A DNA stretch of 8,250 nt, taken from Halanaerobiaceae bacterium (GTDB lineage Bacteria; Bacillota; Halanaerobiia; Halanaerobiales; DTU029). The position numbers and the translations under genes were made by a program. Location of the stretch: contig JAAYLO010000175.1 in the NCBI GenBank assembly GCA_012521855.1, positions 1-8,250 of the forward strand, read 5' to 3'. Positions 1-6,313 of this stretch are shown here, in pieces. Below the pieces are notes generated by a model. It ran no database searches and had not been told where the DNA came from. It saw only the letters and a list, made by a program, of their open reading frames with translations. Each line of letters begins with the position of its first letter. Position 1 is the first letter of the stretch.

Positions 1-1107
1 AGCATCTTTTTCATCAAGCATCTTTCCATATGGTTTTTCATAACCGTAAACCAGGTTGAATCCACCAAGGATATCAAGTTCATTCTGGCCGGCAAAGGCA
101 AAACCAATATCGCTTTTGTCATATGGCCTTCCGTCCAGGAAGTACCTGCCATTTGCTGTTTCCACTACAACACCGTCTACCTTTTCGCCGTCCCAGTCGC
201 CGCGGCCGCCGAACAGGTATGGTCTCATGCCTTCTTGCTGTTCTTTTTTGACGGTGGCTGTGAAATCTCTGCCTGTAATTACAGCATCCAGACCGTCAAA
301 ATCAAAGGTGCCGTCTCCGTTGTTATTCAGAAAATTCAATGAATATGCTTGCAGGTTTAAATCTGCTTCCAGAACATCATTCCTGGCTTTAACATTGATA
401 TCCAGTGTTTGTTTGTAGTTCCTGCCTGTTTCGTAATCTGGTTTTTTATCTGCATCGTAGTCAAAAGGACTCTTGTAATGTCCGCCTGCACCATCACCTG
501 TGAACAGATAGCCTTCATATGAGAAGTCTTTGAAATCTACTTTATATTCTCCGCTGAATGTCACTGATGGAGCAGCAGCTTCCAGTTCGGCTACTCTTTC
601 TTCCAGACCTGCAATTCTTACACCCAGGTCATAGAGTTCAGGAGCAAATTCGCCTGTCAGGGCATTAACGATATCCATGACTTCTGCAGCCTGTTCAACG
701 GAAAGTTCTTTTGAATCTACAACAGTTGTTCCTCCAAAAAGTTCCTGGTTTTTATCAATAACTGCCTGCAGAATAGTCTGAACATCTTCAGCCTGTGCTG
801 CACTCAATCCTGATTCTGAGGTCAGGATGGCATCTTCGATCATGAAATCAACCTGATCGATTAACTCAGCACGTGCTTCTGCAAGAGCATCCAATAGACG
901 GGCAATCATTGTTGCAACTTCATAACGTGTAAGATTGTTCTGTCCCTTGAAAGTACCATCTGGATAACCCTGGATTAAACCAGCAGCTACCAATTCATTA
1001 ACAGCTTCATATGCCCAGTGATTGCTGGGTACATCTGCAAACGAGCCAGCAAATGCAGAAACTGTTAATGCTAATACTAATAATGTTGTAATAACTAATC
1101 TCTTCAT
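1..1107 (-). CDS. SLH-domain outer-membrane protein (OmpM/porin-like), C-terminus outside window
   Basis: The frame is open for 369 codons from ATG 1107 to the left edge, so the 3' end is missing. Residues 1-20 are a clear signal peptide (MKRLVITTLLVLALTVSAFA, AFA cleavage site). Residues about 23-70 form one SLH domain: FADVPSNHWAYEAV, then GLIQGYPDGTFKG, then LTRYEVATMIARLL. Residues about 70-190 are helical and rich in Glu/Ala, ending in a heptad-like stretch (RIAGLEERVAELEAAAP). From residue about 192 the sequence turns beta-rich with alternating polar and hydrophobic residues (VTFSGEYKVDFKDF), as at the start of a beta-barrel. Signal peptide, SLH, coiled coil and barrel is the known architecture of OmpM-type proteins, which bind cell-wall polymers and tether the outer membrane. 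Acidic Gly/Asn loops (NNNGDGTFDFDG) resemble calcium-binding loops. Placement after the LPS genes fits an envelope role. The SLH domain is certain; the barrel is inferred because most of it lies outside the window. Confidence 0.88.
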   Translation of the reverse strand, partial: MKRLVITTLLVLALTVSAFAGSFADVPSNHWAYEAVNELVAAGLIQGYPDGTFKGQNNLTRYEVATMIARLLDALAEARAELIDQVDFMIEDAILTSESGLSAAQAEDVQTILQAVIDKNQELFGGTTVVDSKELSVEQAAEVMDIVNALTGEFAPELYDLGVRIAGLEERVAELEAAAPSVTFSGEYKVDFKDFSYEGYLFTGDGAGGHYKSPFDYDADKKPDYETGRNYKQTLDINVKARNDVLEADLNLQAYSLNFLNNNGDGTFDFDGLDAVITGRDFTATVKKEQQEGMRPYLFGGRGDWDGEKVDGVVVETANGRYFLDGRPYDKSDIGFAFAGQNELDILGGFNLVYGYEKPYGKMLDEKDA

Positions 1108-1118
1108 ATTCAATATTT

Positions 1119-1125
1119 CCCCCTT
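1119..1125 (-). promoter_or_regulatory. Ribosome binding site of the SLH gene
   Basis: AAGGGGG on the minus strand lies 11 bases before ATG 1107. The spacing is slightly long but this is the only purine-rich SD-like run near the start, and the signal peptide fixes the start codon. Confidence 0.7.
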
Positions 1126-1172
1126 GATTGTTTTTTGTTATAAAAATATGTTCTAAAAGTACATCTCCAACC

Positions 1173-1211
1173 TCAGGGAAATATAGCAAATGAGTATCCT
1201 TGTTTCCTCAT
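1173..1211 (-). CDS. Possible 12-residue leader peptide upstream of the SLH gene
   Basis: ATG 1211 opens a short frame, MRKQGYSFAIFP, ending in TGA. An AAGGGG run lies 8 bases before it, a better-spaced SD than that of the SLH gene itself. It lies wholly within the SLH leader. Such frames can be leader peptides or chance; nothing else supports translation. Confidence 0.2.
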   Translation of the reverse strand: MRKQGYSFAIFP

Positions 1212-1337
1212 CTGTTCTTCCCCTTCTGGCTGTCAATGGACTATTATTAGAACCCTATCATCTCTTCAAGTCCGTGAATGGGGTACGCCTCCTTTCTCTC
1301 ACATATTGACCCGAGATGATAAGACTTTCAACAATTT

Positions 1338-1367
1338 AAAATAAGTAAAATTGATATAGTGCTTCAA
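1338..1367 (-). promoter_or_regulatory. Candidate promoter of the SLH gene
   Basis: TTGAAG (1367-1362) and TATTTT (1343-1338) are separated by 18 bases; each matches the sigma-A consensus at 4 of 6 positions. Initiation near 1331 would place the start just before the 9-bp leader helix that begins at 1321, which supports this choice. A competing -10 element TATAAA (1377-1372) lies upstream but has only a poor -35 partner. The region is AT-rich, so chance matches are likely. Confidence 0.35.
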
Positions 1368-1444
1368 TCACTTTATATATATTCTACATTAAAACAAAAA
1401 GTCCTGCATGGTTTTGAAATATTTTTTTCAGTATATAAGAATAT

Positions 1445-1475
1445 CAGTGGCAGGTTGCCCTGTTTTATATATTTA
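1445..1475. terminator. Short hairpin, weak terminator candidate after the RuvC-like gene
   Basis: CAG-T-GGCA-GGT-TGCC-CTG (1445-1462) forms a 7-bp hairpin with one bulged base and a 3-base loop. The T-rich tail (TTTTATATATTT) is on the plus-strand side, so the textbook intrinsic-terminator polarity is for plus-strand transcription, where I see no gene. For the minus-strand operon it would have an A-rich approach but no U-tract. The rest of 1381-1534 is AT-rich with no gene, and no better terminator was seen for the operon. Confidence 0.3.
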
Positions 1476-1534
1476 TTCGACCAAAATACCGAAATTCCTT
1501 CTTTTCATACTATAATCTTTATCTGGTAATAATA

Positions 1535-1945
1535 TCACTTTTTGTCCTTATACAGAAACTTCTCCCCCAGTACTACTGCAACATAATCATCAAGAGGCCG
1601 CGCTGGTTTCCAGTGAATAAAGGGGAAAAACCTCTTCCAGCCCCCCTGCTCTTCATAATACCTTTTCTCCGCCTCCATGGTGGTATATGTTTCATCAACC
1701 ATAACTATTGGGATATCCAGAGTGCTCCTGATCTCTTCAATTATTTTACCGGAAAAGGTACCATCTCCCATGATTATATTCCTTATATTATAAATATTAA
1801 TTAAACGAAGCAGGTATGACTTTATATCACTGCTTTTAATTATATCTTTATTAAGTACCTTTGAGTCCATACTTAATACAGCAATACCGGATTTATCCCT
1901 GCCGGGGTCAACTGCCAGTATATGCTCTTCCTCTTTTTTATTCAT
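1535..1945 (-). CDS. RuvC/YqgF-like resolvase-fold protein, small
   Basis: This is a 136-residue protein with an RNase H-like nuclease fold of the RuvC/YqgF (RuvX) superfamily. Strand 1 carries ILAVDPGRDKSGIAVL (Asp13), the middle carries VDETYTTMEAEKRY (Glu85, the counterpart of the YqgF DERLTT motif), and the end carries KPARPLDDYVAVVLGEKFL (Asp119/Asp120). All expected acidic metal ligands are present, so activity is plausible. YqgF proteins process the 16S rRNA 5' end or act on DNA junctions; which, if either, applies here is unknown, and it may be a paralogue of the housekeeping YqgF. I chose ATG 1945 because a frame extended to 2041 would add 32 residues with no family similarity, all within the upstream DUF3084 gene. 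The start overlaps the DUF3084 stop by 8 bases, implying translational coupling and joint function. Confidence 0.8.
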   Translation of the reverse strand: MNKKEEEHILAVDPGRDKSGIAVLSMDSKVLNKDIIKSSDIKSYLLRLINIYNIRNIIMGDGTFSGKIIEEIRSTLDIPIVMVDETYTTMEAEKRYYEEQGGWKRFFPFIHWKPARPLDDYVAVVLGEKFLYKDKK

Positions 1946-3146
1946 TTCTATAGTCACCCACTGGTTCAATGATGAAACGGATTTTGTCGGAGAATTCGTC
2001 ATTCCAGCTGTCTTCTCGCCAGATGTCATCAGCTGCAACAACCTTTATTTCCACCTGCCGGCTCATATTCTGTATCTCATTTATCAATTGATAATAATTG
2101 ATAAACTTTATGGAGCCTACTGAACCTCTGCTGGATATGATTCCCTTTTTTATGGAATTAATACTTATTGTTTCCAGAAGTTCAACTATTTCCTCTTCAA
2201 TTTCTGCCAGGCCTAAACCCTTATCCAGGACCTTCCGGGCAATAATTTCATCTTTATTGTAAACAATAAAATCTTCGGTTACCTGTAACTGGCAAGGCAC
2301 ATAGCTGTTCTGGGAAACATTTACTCCAGCTACCAGTGACAGAATAAATCTCTCACTCTCTGATTCGATAATCATCCTTGACAAGAGATAAATCTCCCGC
2401 GGGTCTATTCTCAGTGCAATTCCCTCTTCATCAACCTTTACCGGGTATTTTATGACTTCCTGGTTAGCCTTATCAAGAAAATCACCAATACTATCTATTA
2501 TCTCTTCCTGTTCTCCCTTTTTTTCTATAACATCGAGATAGATAAGATCTCCTCTCTGAAAAACCAGATCCTGTGTGTAGTACCTCAGGGTAGTATCACT
2601 TAATTCCTGATTAATGCGCCTGATCTCCTGATTCAATAGTTCAATATGTTCTTCCAGGTTTTGACGCTCTGTTTTAAGAGTACTGAGCTGCTCTTCCAGG
2701 CCGCCCTTTATCTCATTTAAATTCTCTATTGTTCCTGTAAGAAAATCTATATTATCCTGGGCAGCATCATACTCTGCCTGTATATTATTAAGTTTTTTCT
2801 GCAGGTCAGCTGTCTTTTCTTCCAGCAGAACATTCTCCATTTCCAACTGCTCTTTCAGTTTATTCATATTTTCAAGTTCAATCCTTGTTGCAGACAACCT
2901 CCTCAAAACATCCTGGATATTAAAGAGTGCCTGTCTGACACTATTATTTGTGGCAAGAATTATTGTAATAGTAAAAGCAGCAATTAAAACACCAGTAAAA
3001 ACCGTAATAATTATCGAAGTATACTTGGGGCGCAGGCCGAATACTGATATCCTTTTCTTTCCGACTTTCATTCCGATCTGGTCACCCAGATAGGCTATGA
3101 GACCACTGAGTAATATGACAGCAATTATTAACAAAACTCCAATCAC
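1938..3146 (-). CDS. DUF3084 membrane-anchored coiled-coil protein
   Basis: This is a 402-residue protein of the DUF3084 family. From the chosen start, TM1 spans residues 2-22, a conserved linker (GMKVGKKRISVFGLRPKYTS) spans about 25-44, TM2 spans 45-66, a long Glu/Lys/Leu-rich coiled coil spans about 84-185, and a globular C-terminal domain follows (from QDLVFQRGDLIYLDVI to FIIEPVGDYRNE). It is probably an inner-membrane protein with two helices; which side the coiled coil faces cannot be decided from sequence. The start is GTG 3146: GGGGAGG lies 8 bases upstream and TM1 begins at once. A TTG at 3179 would lengthen it by 11 residues, but it has no SD and falls at the predicted transcription start. 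No biochemical role is established. It follows the LPS export genes from its own promoter and overlaps the RuvC-like gene. Confidence 0.85.
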   Translation of the reverse strand: MIGVLLIIAVILLSGLIAYLGDQIGMKVGKKRISVFGLRPKYTSIIITVFTGVLIAAFTITIILATNNSVRQALFNIQDVLRRLSATRIELENMNKLKEQLEMENVLLEEKTADLQKKLNNIQAEYDAAQDNIDFLTGTIENLNEIKGGLEEQLSTLKTERQNLEEHIELLNQEIRRINQELSDTTLRYYTQDLVFQRGDLIYLDVIEKKGEQEEIIDSIGDFLDKANQEVIKYPVKVDEEGIALRIDPREIYLLSRMIIESESERFILSLVAGVNVSQNSYVPCQLQVTEDFIVYNKDEIIARKVLDKGLGLAEIEEEIVELLETISINSIKKGIISSRGSVGSIKFINYYQLINEIQNMSRQVEIKVVAADDIWREDSWNDEFSDKIRFIIEPVGDYRNE

Positions 3147-3154
3147 ATCCTGCA

Positions 3155-3161
3155 CCTCCCC
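3155..3161 (-). promoter_or_regulatory. Ribosome binding site that fixes the DUF3084 start
   Basis: GGGGAGG lies exactly 8 bases before GTG 3146. It decides in favour of GTG over the upstream in-frame TTG at 3179, which would place this SD inside the coding region. Confidence 0.8.
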
Positions 3162-3183
3162 ATTCTTTTTCCTATTCAATATA

Positions 3184-3213
3184 ATTATAACAAATAATAA
3201 ACTGTTTTTACAA
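3184..3213 (-). promoter_or_regulatory. Sigma-A type promoter for the DUF3084/RuvC-like pair
   Basis: A perfect TATAAT (3189-3184) stands 18 bases from TTGTAA (3213-3208, 4 of 6 matches to TTGACA). It lies in the 75-base gap between the permease stop and the DUF3084 start. Initiation near 3177 leaves a leader of about 30 bases with the SD in the right place. The pair could therefore be expressed apart from the LPS genes; no terminator is seen before it, so read-through is also possible. Confidence 0.6.
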
Positions 3214-3221
3214 AATTCTTT

Positions 3222-4319
3222 TTATTTGTCTAAACGATAAAGCATAACTCCCCCGACAAAGAGGAAAACTATGTTCTGCAGCCATGCTCCGAGTACTGGG
3301 GAAATAGTGCCTTCCTCACCAAGGGCACTCCCAATTGTCAGCAGGGAATAGTAAAGAAATATTACTATAATACTGATCCCCATTCCGGTAGCAGACCCCC
3401 CTGAACGCTGAGGCTGAATCCCCAGAACTGCAGCCAGCAGGGCAAAAATAATATTGGCAAAGGGAATGGCAATTCTCTGATGTAAACTGACAATCAGTCC
3501 ATTAACATTCTTTCCCTGACTGGCTTCTAACTCTATAAGGCCTCTCAGTTCCCTGATATTCATTTCATCAATGGTTTTATTTAGTTTTGATATTTGTACC
3601 GGTTTATAACTTAAAGGTATATTTTCATATTCAGCAAAAGTCAAAGCAGGTATACGTTCTCCTGCCTGTAAATGAATAATCCTCCCATTGATGAAGATCC
3701 ACCCTCCATCATCTTTCCACAACGCTTCCTCTGCCTCTATCAACTGCTCCGGGCGTCCATCTTTGAAATCCTGAAAAATAACATCTTCCAGGACACCTGT
3801 CTCTCCATCAAATTTACCGGCATACAGGAAAAAATCCGGTCTGCCCTGTCCATCCCGGGAGGGAAGGAGAAGATTATTCTGGGAAGCCGGTTTGCGGTAA
3901 CCGTGTTTAAATTCCCAGACTATCTGTTCATTGAGATAATTGGCCTCAGGAACCACAAATTCATTTACAGCTATAGTAATGAGAGTCATAAAGATACCCA
4001 CCACTATCGGCGGTATCACCAGCCTGTATATACTGATACCAGATGCCCTTAAAGCTGTTATCTCACTATCAGCAGAGAGGCGGCTGAAAGCCAGAATGGT
4101 TCCCAGCAAAGTTGCCATCGGTAATGTCAATACTGCTATTGCCGGCAGATTTAAAAAAAATAACTGAACAAGTGTCAGTACTTTTACACCATAATCAGTA
4201 TAATATTCAATAAGATCAAATAAAAGATCTGCACCTATAAAGATACCGGTAAAAGCGGCCATACCGAACAATAATGGGGAAATGAGTTCTCTTGTTATAT
4301 ATCTGTAGATTATCCTCAC
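3222..4319 (-). CDS. LptF/LptG family LPS export permease (YjgP/YjgQ)
   Basis: This is a 365-residue permease of the LptB2FG LPS extractor in the inner membrane. Three N-terminal helices lie at about 14-35, 47-78 and 97-124, with the family motif SRLSADSEITALRASGISIYRLV at 79-101. A periplasmic domain of about 140 residues follows (about 130-270), which in the family is a beta-jellyroll that passes LPS to LptC. Three C-terminal helices lie at about 282-300, 312-334 and 343-361. Length fits the family (about 360). Whether it is the LptF or the LptG orthologue cannot be decided by eye. It starts at GTG 4319 with an SD that overlaps the lptB stop codon, so it is coupled to its ATPase. Only one permease is present here, whereas the known transporter uses an LptF-LptG pair. 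Confidence 0.93.
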   Translation of the reverse strand: MRIIYRYITRELISPLLFGMAAFTGIFIGADLLFDLIEYYTDYGVKVLTLVQLFFLNLPAIAVLTLPMATLLGTILAFSRLSADSEITALRASGISIYRLVIPPIVVGIFMTLITIAVNEFVVPEANYLNEQIVWEFKHGYRKPASQNNLLLPSRDGQGRPDFFLYAGKFDGETGVLEDVIFQDFKDGRPEQLIEAEEALWKDDGGWIFINGRIIHLQAGERIPALTFAEYENIPLSYKPVQISKLNKTIDEMNIRELRGLIELEASQGKNVNGLIVSLHQRIAIPFANIIFALLAAVLGIQPQRSGGSATGMGISIIVIFLYYSLLTIGSALGEEGTISPVLGAWLQNIVFLFVGGVMLYRLDK

Positions 4320-4328
4320 CAGCTGCCG

Positions 4329-4335
4329 CCTCCTT
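4329..4335 (-). promoter_or_regulatory. Ribosome binding site of the LptF/G permease, overlapping lptB stop
   Basis: AAGGAGG lies 9 bases before GTG 4319, and its first two bases are the last two of the lptB TAA (4336-4334). Ribosomes ending lptB would sit on this site, which argues for coupled synthesis of ATPase and permease. Confidence 0.8.
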
Positions 4336-5053
4336 ACATGCGAAATCTATCTCCAAGATAAAGCTGACGGGCTAAATCACTATTGGCAATTTCCTCTGAG
4401 GTTCCAGACAGCAGGATCTTTCCTCTGTGCATGATATAAGCCCTGTCTGTAATGGAAAGAGTCTCCCTGACACTATGATCAGTAATTAAGACACCAAGAC
4501 CCCTTTTTTTCAGATAGGTTATGATATTTTGTATATCATTTACGGCAATGGGATCTATGCCTGCAAAGGGCTCATCCAGCAGAATAAAAGAAGGATCTGT
4601 GGTAAGAGAACGGGCAATCTCTACTCTCCTCCGCTCACCACCGGACAATTGATAGCCCTTACGATCCTTAAGATGAGTAATATCAAACTCCGCCATCAAC
4701 TCCTCTGCCTTTTCCAGAGCTTCCCTTTTACTGAGTTTTTGAGCCTGTAATATAGCCAGAAGGTTATTAAGAACAGTCATTTTTCTGAAAACAGATGCTT
4801 CCTGGGAAAGATAACCGATACCCTTACGGGCCCTCTGAAATACCGCCAGATTTGTAATCTCCTCATCTGCAAGATATATCCTGCCTGAGTTTGCTTTTAT
4901 TAGACCAACTATCATATAAAATGTAGTGGTCTTCCCAGCACCATTTGGGCCGAGAAGCCCTACAATTTCCCCTTTCTCAACTTCCAGACTTACTTTGTCT
5001 ACAACCCTTATTCCACTATATTCTTTAACCAGCCCGGCAGCTCTAATGGTCAT
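4334..5053 (-). CDS. lptB: LPS export ABC transporter ATP-binding protein LptB
   Basis: This is a 239-residue cytoplasmic ATPase that powers LPS extraction as a dimer bound to the permease. All ABC motifs are intact: Walker A GPNGAGKT (35-42), Q-loop YLSQEASVFRKMTV (Q84), signature LSGGERRRVEIAR (136-148), Walker B FILLDEPFAGIDP with catalytic Glu161, and switch His193 (ITDHSVRET). Length and the signature and Walker B wording are typical of LptB rather than of branched-chain amino acid LivF/LivG, which share this subfamily. Seven bases separate it from the lptA stop, and the last codons of lptA contain AGGTGA, which can act as its SD. Neighbours lptA, lptC and the permease make the assignment secure. 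Confidence 0.96.
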   Translation of the reverse strand: MTIRAAGLVKEYSGIRVVDKVSLEVEKGEIVGLLGPNGAGKTTTFYMIVGLIKANSGRIYLADEEITNLAVFQRARKGIGYLSQEASVFRKMTVLNNLLAILQAQKLSKREALEKAEELMAEFDITHLKDRKGYQLSGGERRRVEIARSLTTDPSFILLDEPFAGIDPIAVNDIQNIITYLKKRGLGVLITDHSVRETLSITDRAYIMHRGKILLSGTSEEIANSDLARQLYLGDRFRM

Positions 5054-5060
5054 TTAGTCA

Positions 5061-5693
5061 TCACCTGTCTTTTAAAATCATTCCTGCTCCATTCTGTAAC
5101 TTTATCTTTTCTGTCTCCAGGTCAATTTCCATTTTTTCGCCTGAAAACTCTATTTCTTCATTTTCCCCGGAAACGTTACCCTCAAGGAGAACTATCTTAT
5201 TCACAGAATCATAAATCAGGGTATCTGCTGCTGCCTTAATCTTATCATATTCAAGGGTAACATTACCGGAAAAAGTCATCAGCCCTTCTCCATCTATATA
5301 TAGCTTATCTGAATGAATTTCTAAATTGTTTCTCCTGAACAATACTTTTCCCTCAACAGTAAAGACTCCTTTTTCCAACTCACCGGATATCATCTCAGTA
5401 AACAATTGATAATCTTCAGTATTTACAAATACATTTCCCCTGCTCTCTATATCAGAGTCCTGGACCTGATATCTGATATAATCTCCTTTTATCTGATAAC
5501 CTGTATAATTTACTTCAGCTCTTCCTTCCCCTATGACCTCAAGCAGTTCTCCATCTTCCAGATTAAATGACAAAATCTCTGCCCAGATGCCCTGAACACC
5601 TTCTATCAGTTCTCCATCTGCTGCATGATTTATAAAAAAAACAAGTAATAATATAAAAACACCTATAATTCCTTTGTATTTTAATATTTTAAT
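5061..5693 (-). CDS. lptA: LptA/OstA periplasmic LPS-bridge protein with an ATT start
   Basis: This is a 210-residue protein if read from ATT 5693. The N-terminus is then a good signal peptide (MKILKYKG, then the core IIGVFILLLVFFINHA, cleaved near residue 24 or 25). The mature part is an OstA/LptA beta-jellyroll built of short strands, for example VIGEGRAEVNY, IESRGNVFVNT, FTVEGKVLFRR, MTFSGNVTLEY and VLLEGNVSGEN. LptA monomers line up end to end to carry LPS from LptC to the outer-membrane LptD. No ATG, GTG or TTG exists in this frame before TTG 5573, and starting there would remove the whole signal peptide. An AGGGAG SD lies 8 bases before ATT 5693, which overlaps the lptC stop. I therefore infer ATT initiation, or an ATG altered by mutation or sequencing error. 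The family call is sure; the start codon is the open point. Confidence 0.88.
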   Translation of the reverse strand: MKILKYKGIIGVFILLLVFFINHAADGELIEGVQGIWAEILSFNLEDGELLEVIGEGRAEVNYTGYQIKGDYIRYQVQDSDIESRGNVFVNTEDYQLFTEMISGELEKGVFTVEGKVLFRRNNLEIHSDKLYIDGEGLMTFSGNVTLEYDKIKAAADTLIYDSVNKIVLLEGNVSGENEEIEFSGEKMEIDLETEKIKLQNGAGMILKDR

Positions 5694-6303
5694 CTAAATC
5701 ACTCCCTCTCTTCCAGGTAAAAAAGGCCCTTTCCCTGCCCTGGGCAATAATCCTGATATGATTAAGCCCCAGATCAGCCTCCATTTTTTCCCCTTTGATA
5801 AGAAAATCAGGAGATTGGATTATAATCCCCCCTGATCCTGAAAGCTTGTCTTTCCTGTCCTGCCATTGCAGACAGCCTGTTGTAAAGACAATTTCATCTT
5901 TTATAATATCTATAGGCCCAGTCAATTTGATTATTCCTGAATCTATATTATATTCCAGGTCATCACCTGTAAGGTAATAAAGGATTGTACTCCCCTCTGT
6001 TTCATTTTCATTTTGAAAAGCTGTAATCCTCACAGAAAAAAGATTCAGCAGTTTTTCCTGATTATAACCGCTGATTTTATCTGACTCCAGATGCCAGCTG
6101 ATAGAAGCATCACTATTATAAAAAACAAGTTTAGCATCTTTAAATTGCTCCTCAGGGACATCATTCTCCTCAGCTGAATTAATCAAATCAGAATTATCAT
6201 ACATCTCCGGCTTATAACGCAGGCTGAAGAATACACCGGCTATAATTATAATTACACCTATCAGTATCAGTATTGTTTTATTTTTCAAGTTGACCAACCC
6301 CAT
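5689..6303 (-). CDS. lptC: LPS export protein LptC (YrbK family)
   Basis: This is a 204-residue bitopic protein: one N-terminal helix at about 10-27 (TILILIGVIIIIAGVFFS), then a periplasmic domain of beta strands with the LptC pattern, including a late segment FLIKGEKMEADLGLNHIRI that matches the LptA/LptC shared fold. LptC binds LptF/LptG and hands LPS to LptA. The family diverges fast, so the call rests on topology, size and position between lpxB and lptA. ATG 6303 has AAGGA 8 bases upstream, overlapping the lpxB stop. Its last codons carry the SD of lptA and its stop overlaps the lptA ATT, so lptC and lptA are tightly coupled. Confidence 0.88.
   Translation of the reverse strand: MGLVNLKNKTILILIGVIIIIAGVFFSLRYKPEMYDNSDLINSAEENDVPEEQFKDAKLVFYNSDASISWHLESDKISGYNQEKLLNLFSVRITAFQNENETEGSTILYYLTGDDLEYNIDSGIIKLTGPIDIIKDEIVFTTGCLQWQDRKDKLSGSGGIIIQSPDFLIKGEKMEADLGLNHIRIIAQGRERAFFTWKRGSDLD
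5702..5707 (-). promoter_or_regulatory. Ribosome binding site supporting the ATT start of lptA
   Basis: AGGGAG, inside the 3' end of lptC, lies 8 bases before ATT 5693. This spacing is ideal, and no other start codon in the signal-peptide frame could use it. Confidence 0.6.
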
Positions 6304-6313
6304 ATAGTCTTCC

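Larger units (their letters stand above)
1108..1330 (-). promoter_or_regulatory. Long structured 5' leader of the SLH gene
   Basis: About 220 bases separate the likely transcription start from the SLH start codon. A perfect 9-bp inverted repeat (TATCATCTC at 1321-1313 pairing with GAGATGATA at 1264-1256) can close a domain. Inside it two shorter helices nest: GTC/GAC (1310-1308 with 1272-1270) and GTGA/TCAC (1302-1299 with 1277-1274). They present a loop holding AAAGGAGG (1295-1288) followed by CCCC. This looks like a structured leader, a long-lived mRNA leader or an unclassified cis-regulatory RNA. It matches no riboswitch consensus I can recall (c-di-GMP, TPP, SAM and fluoride motifs are absent). 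Function is unknown. Confidence 0.4.

Noticed and set aside
56..418. 120-codon plus-strand frame
   Set aside because: It is antisense to the SLH protein, Ser/Pro-rich, and without an SD or family similarity.
1007..1189. 60-codon minus-strand frame overlapping the SLH start
   Set aside because: It begins at TTG, lies in another frame over the SLH signal peptide and RBS, and has no recognisable domain.
1256..1321. Known riboswitch class in the SLH leader
   Set aside because: I compared it with remembered c-di-GMP, TPP, SAM, fluoride and cobalamin core motifs and found no match, so no class is assigned.
1946..2041. 32-residue N-terminal extension of the RuvC-like protein
   Set aside because: It lies entirely within the DUF3084 gene in another frame; the nuclease fold begins after ATG 1945.
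3672..4167. Plus-strand frames of 126 and 75 codons
   Set aside because: They are antisense to the LptF/G permease, whose helices and motif explain the sequence.
5631..5645. Suspected frameshift at the T8 run in the lptA signal peptide
   Set aside because: Counting the run as eight bases keeps the signal peptide and the OstA domain in one frame; no frameshift is needed.
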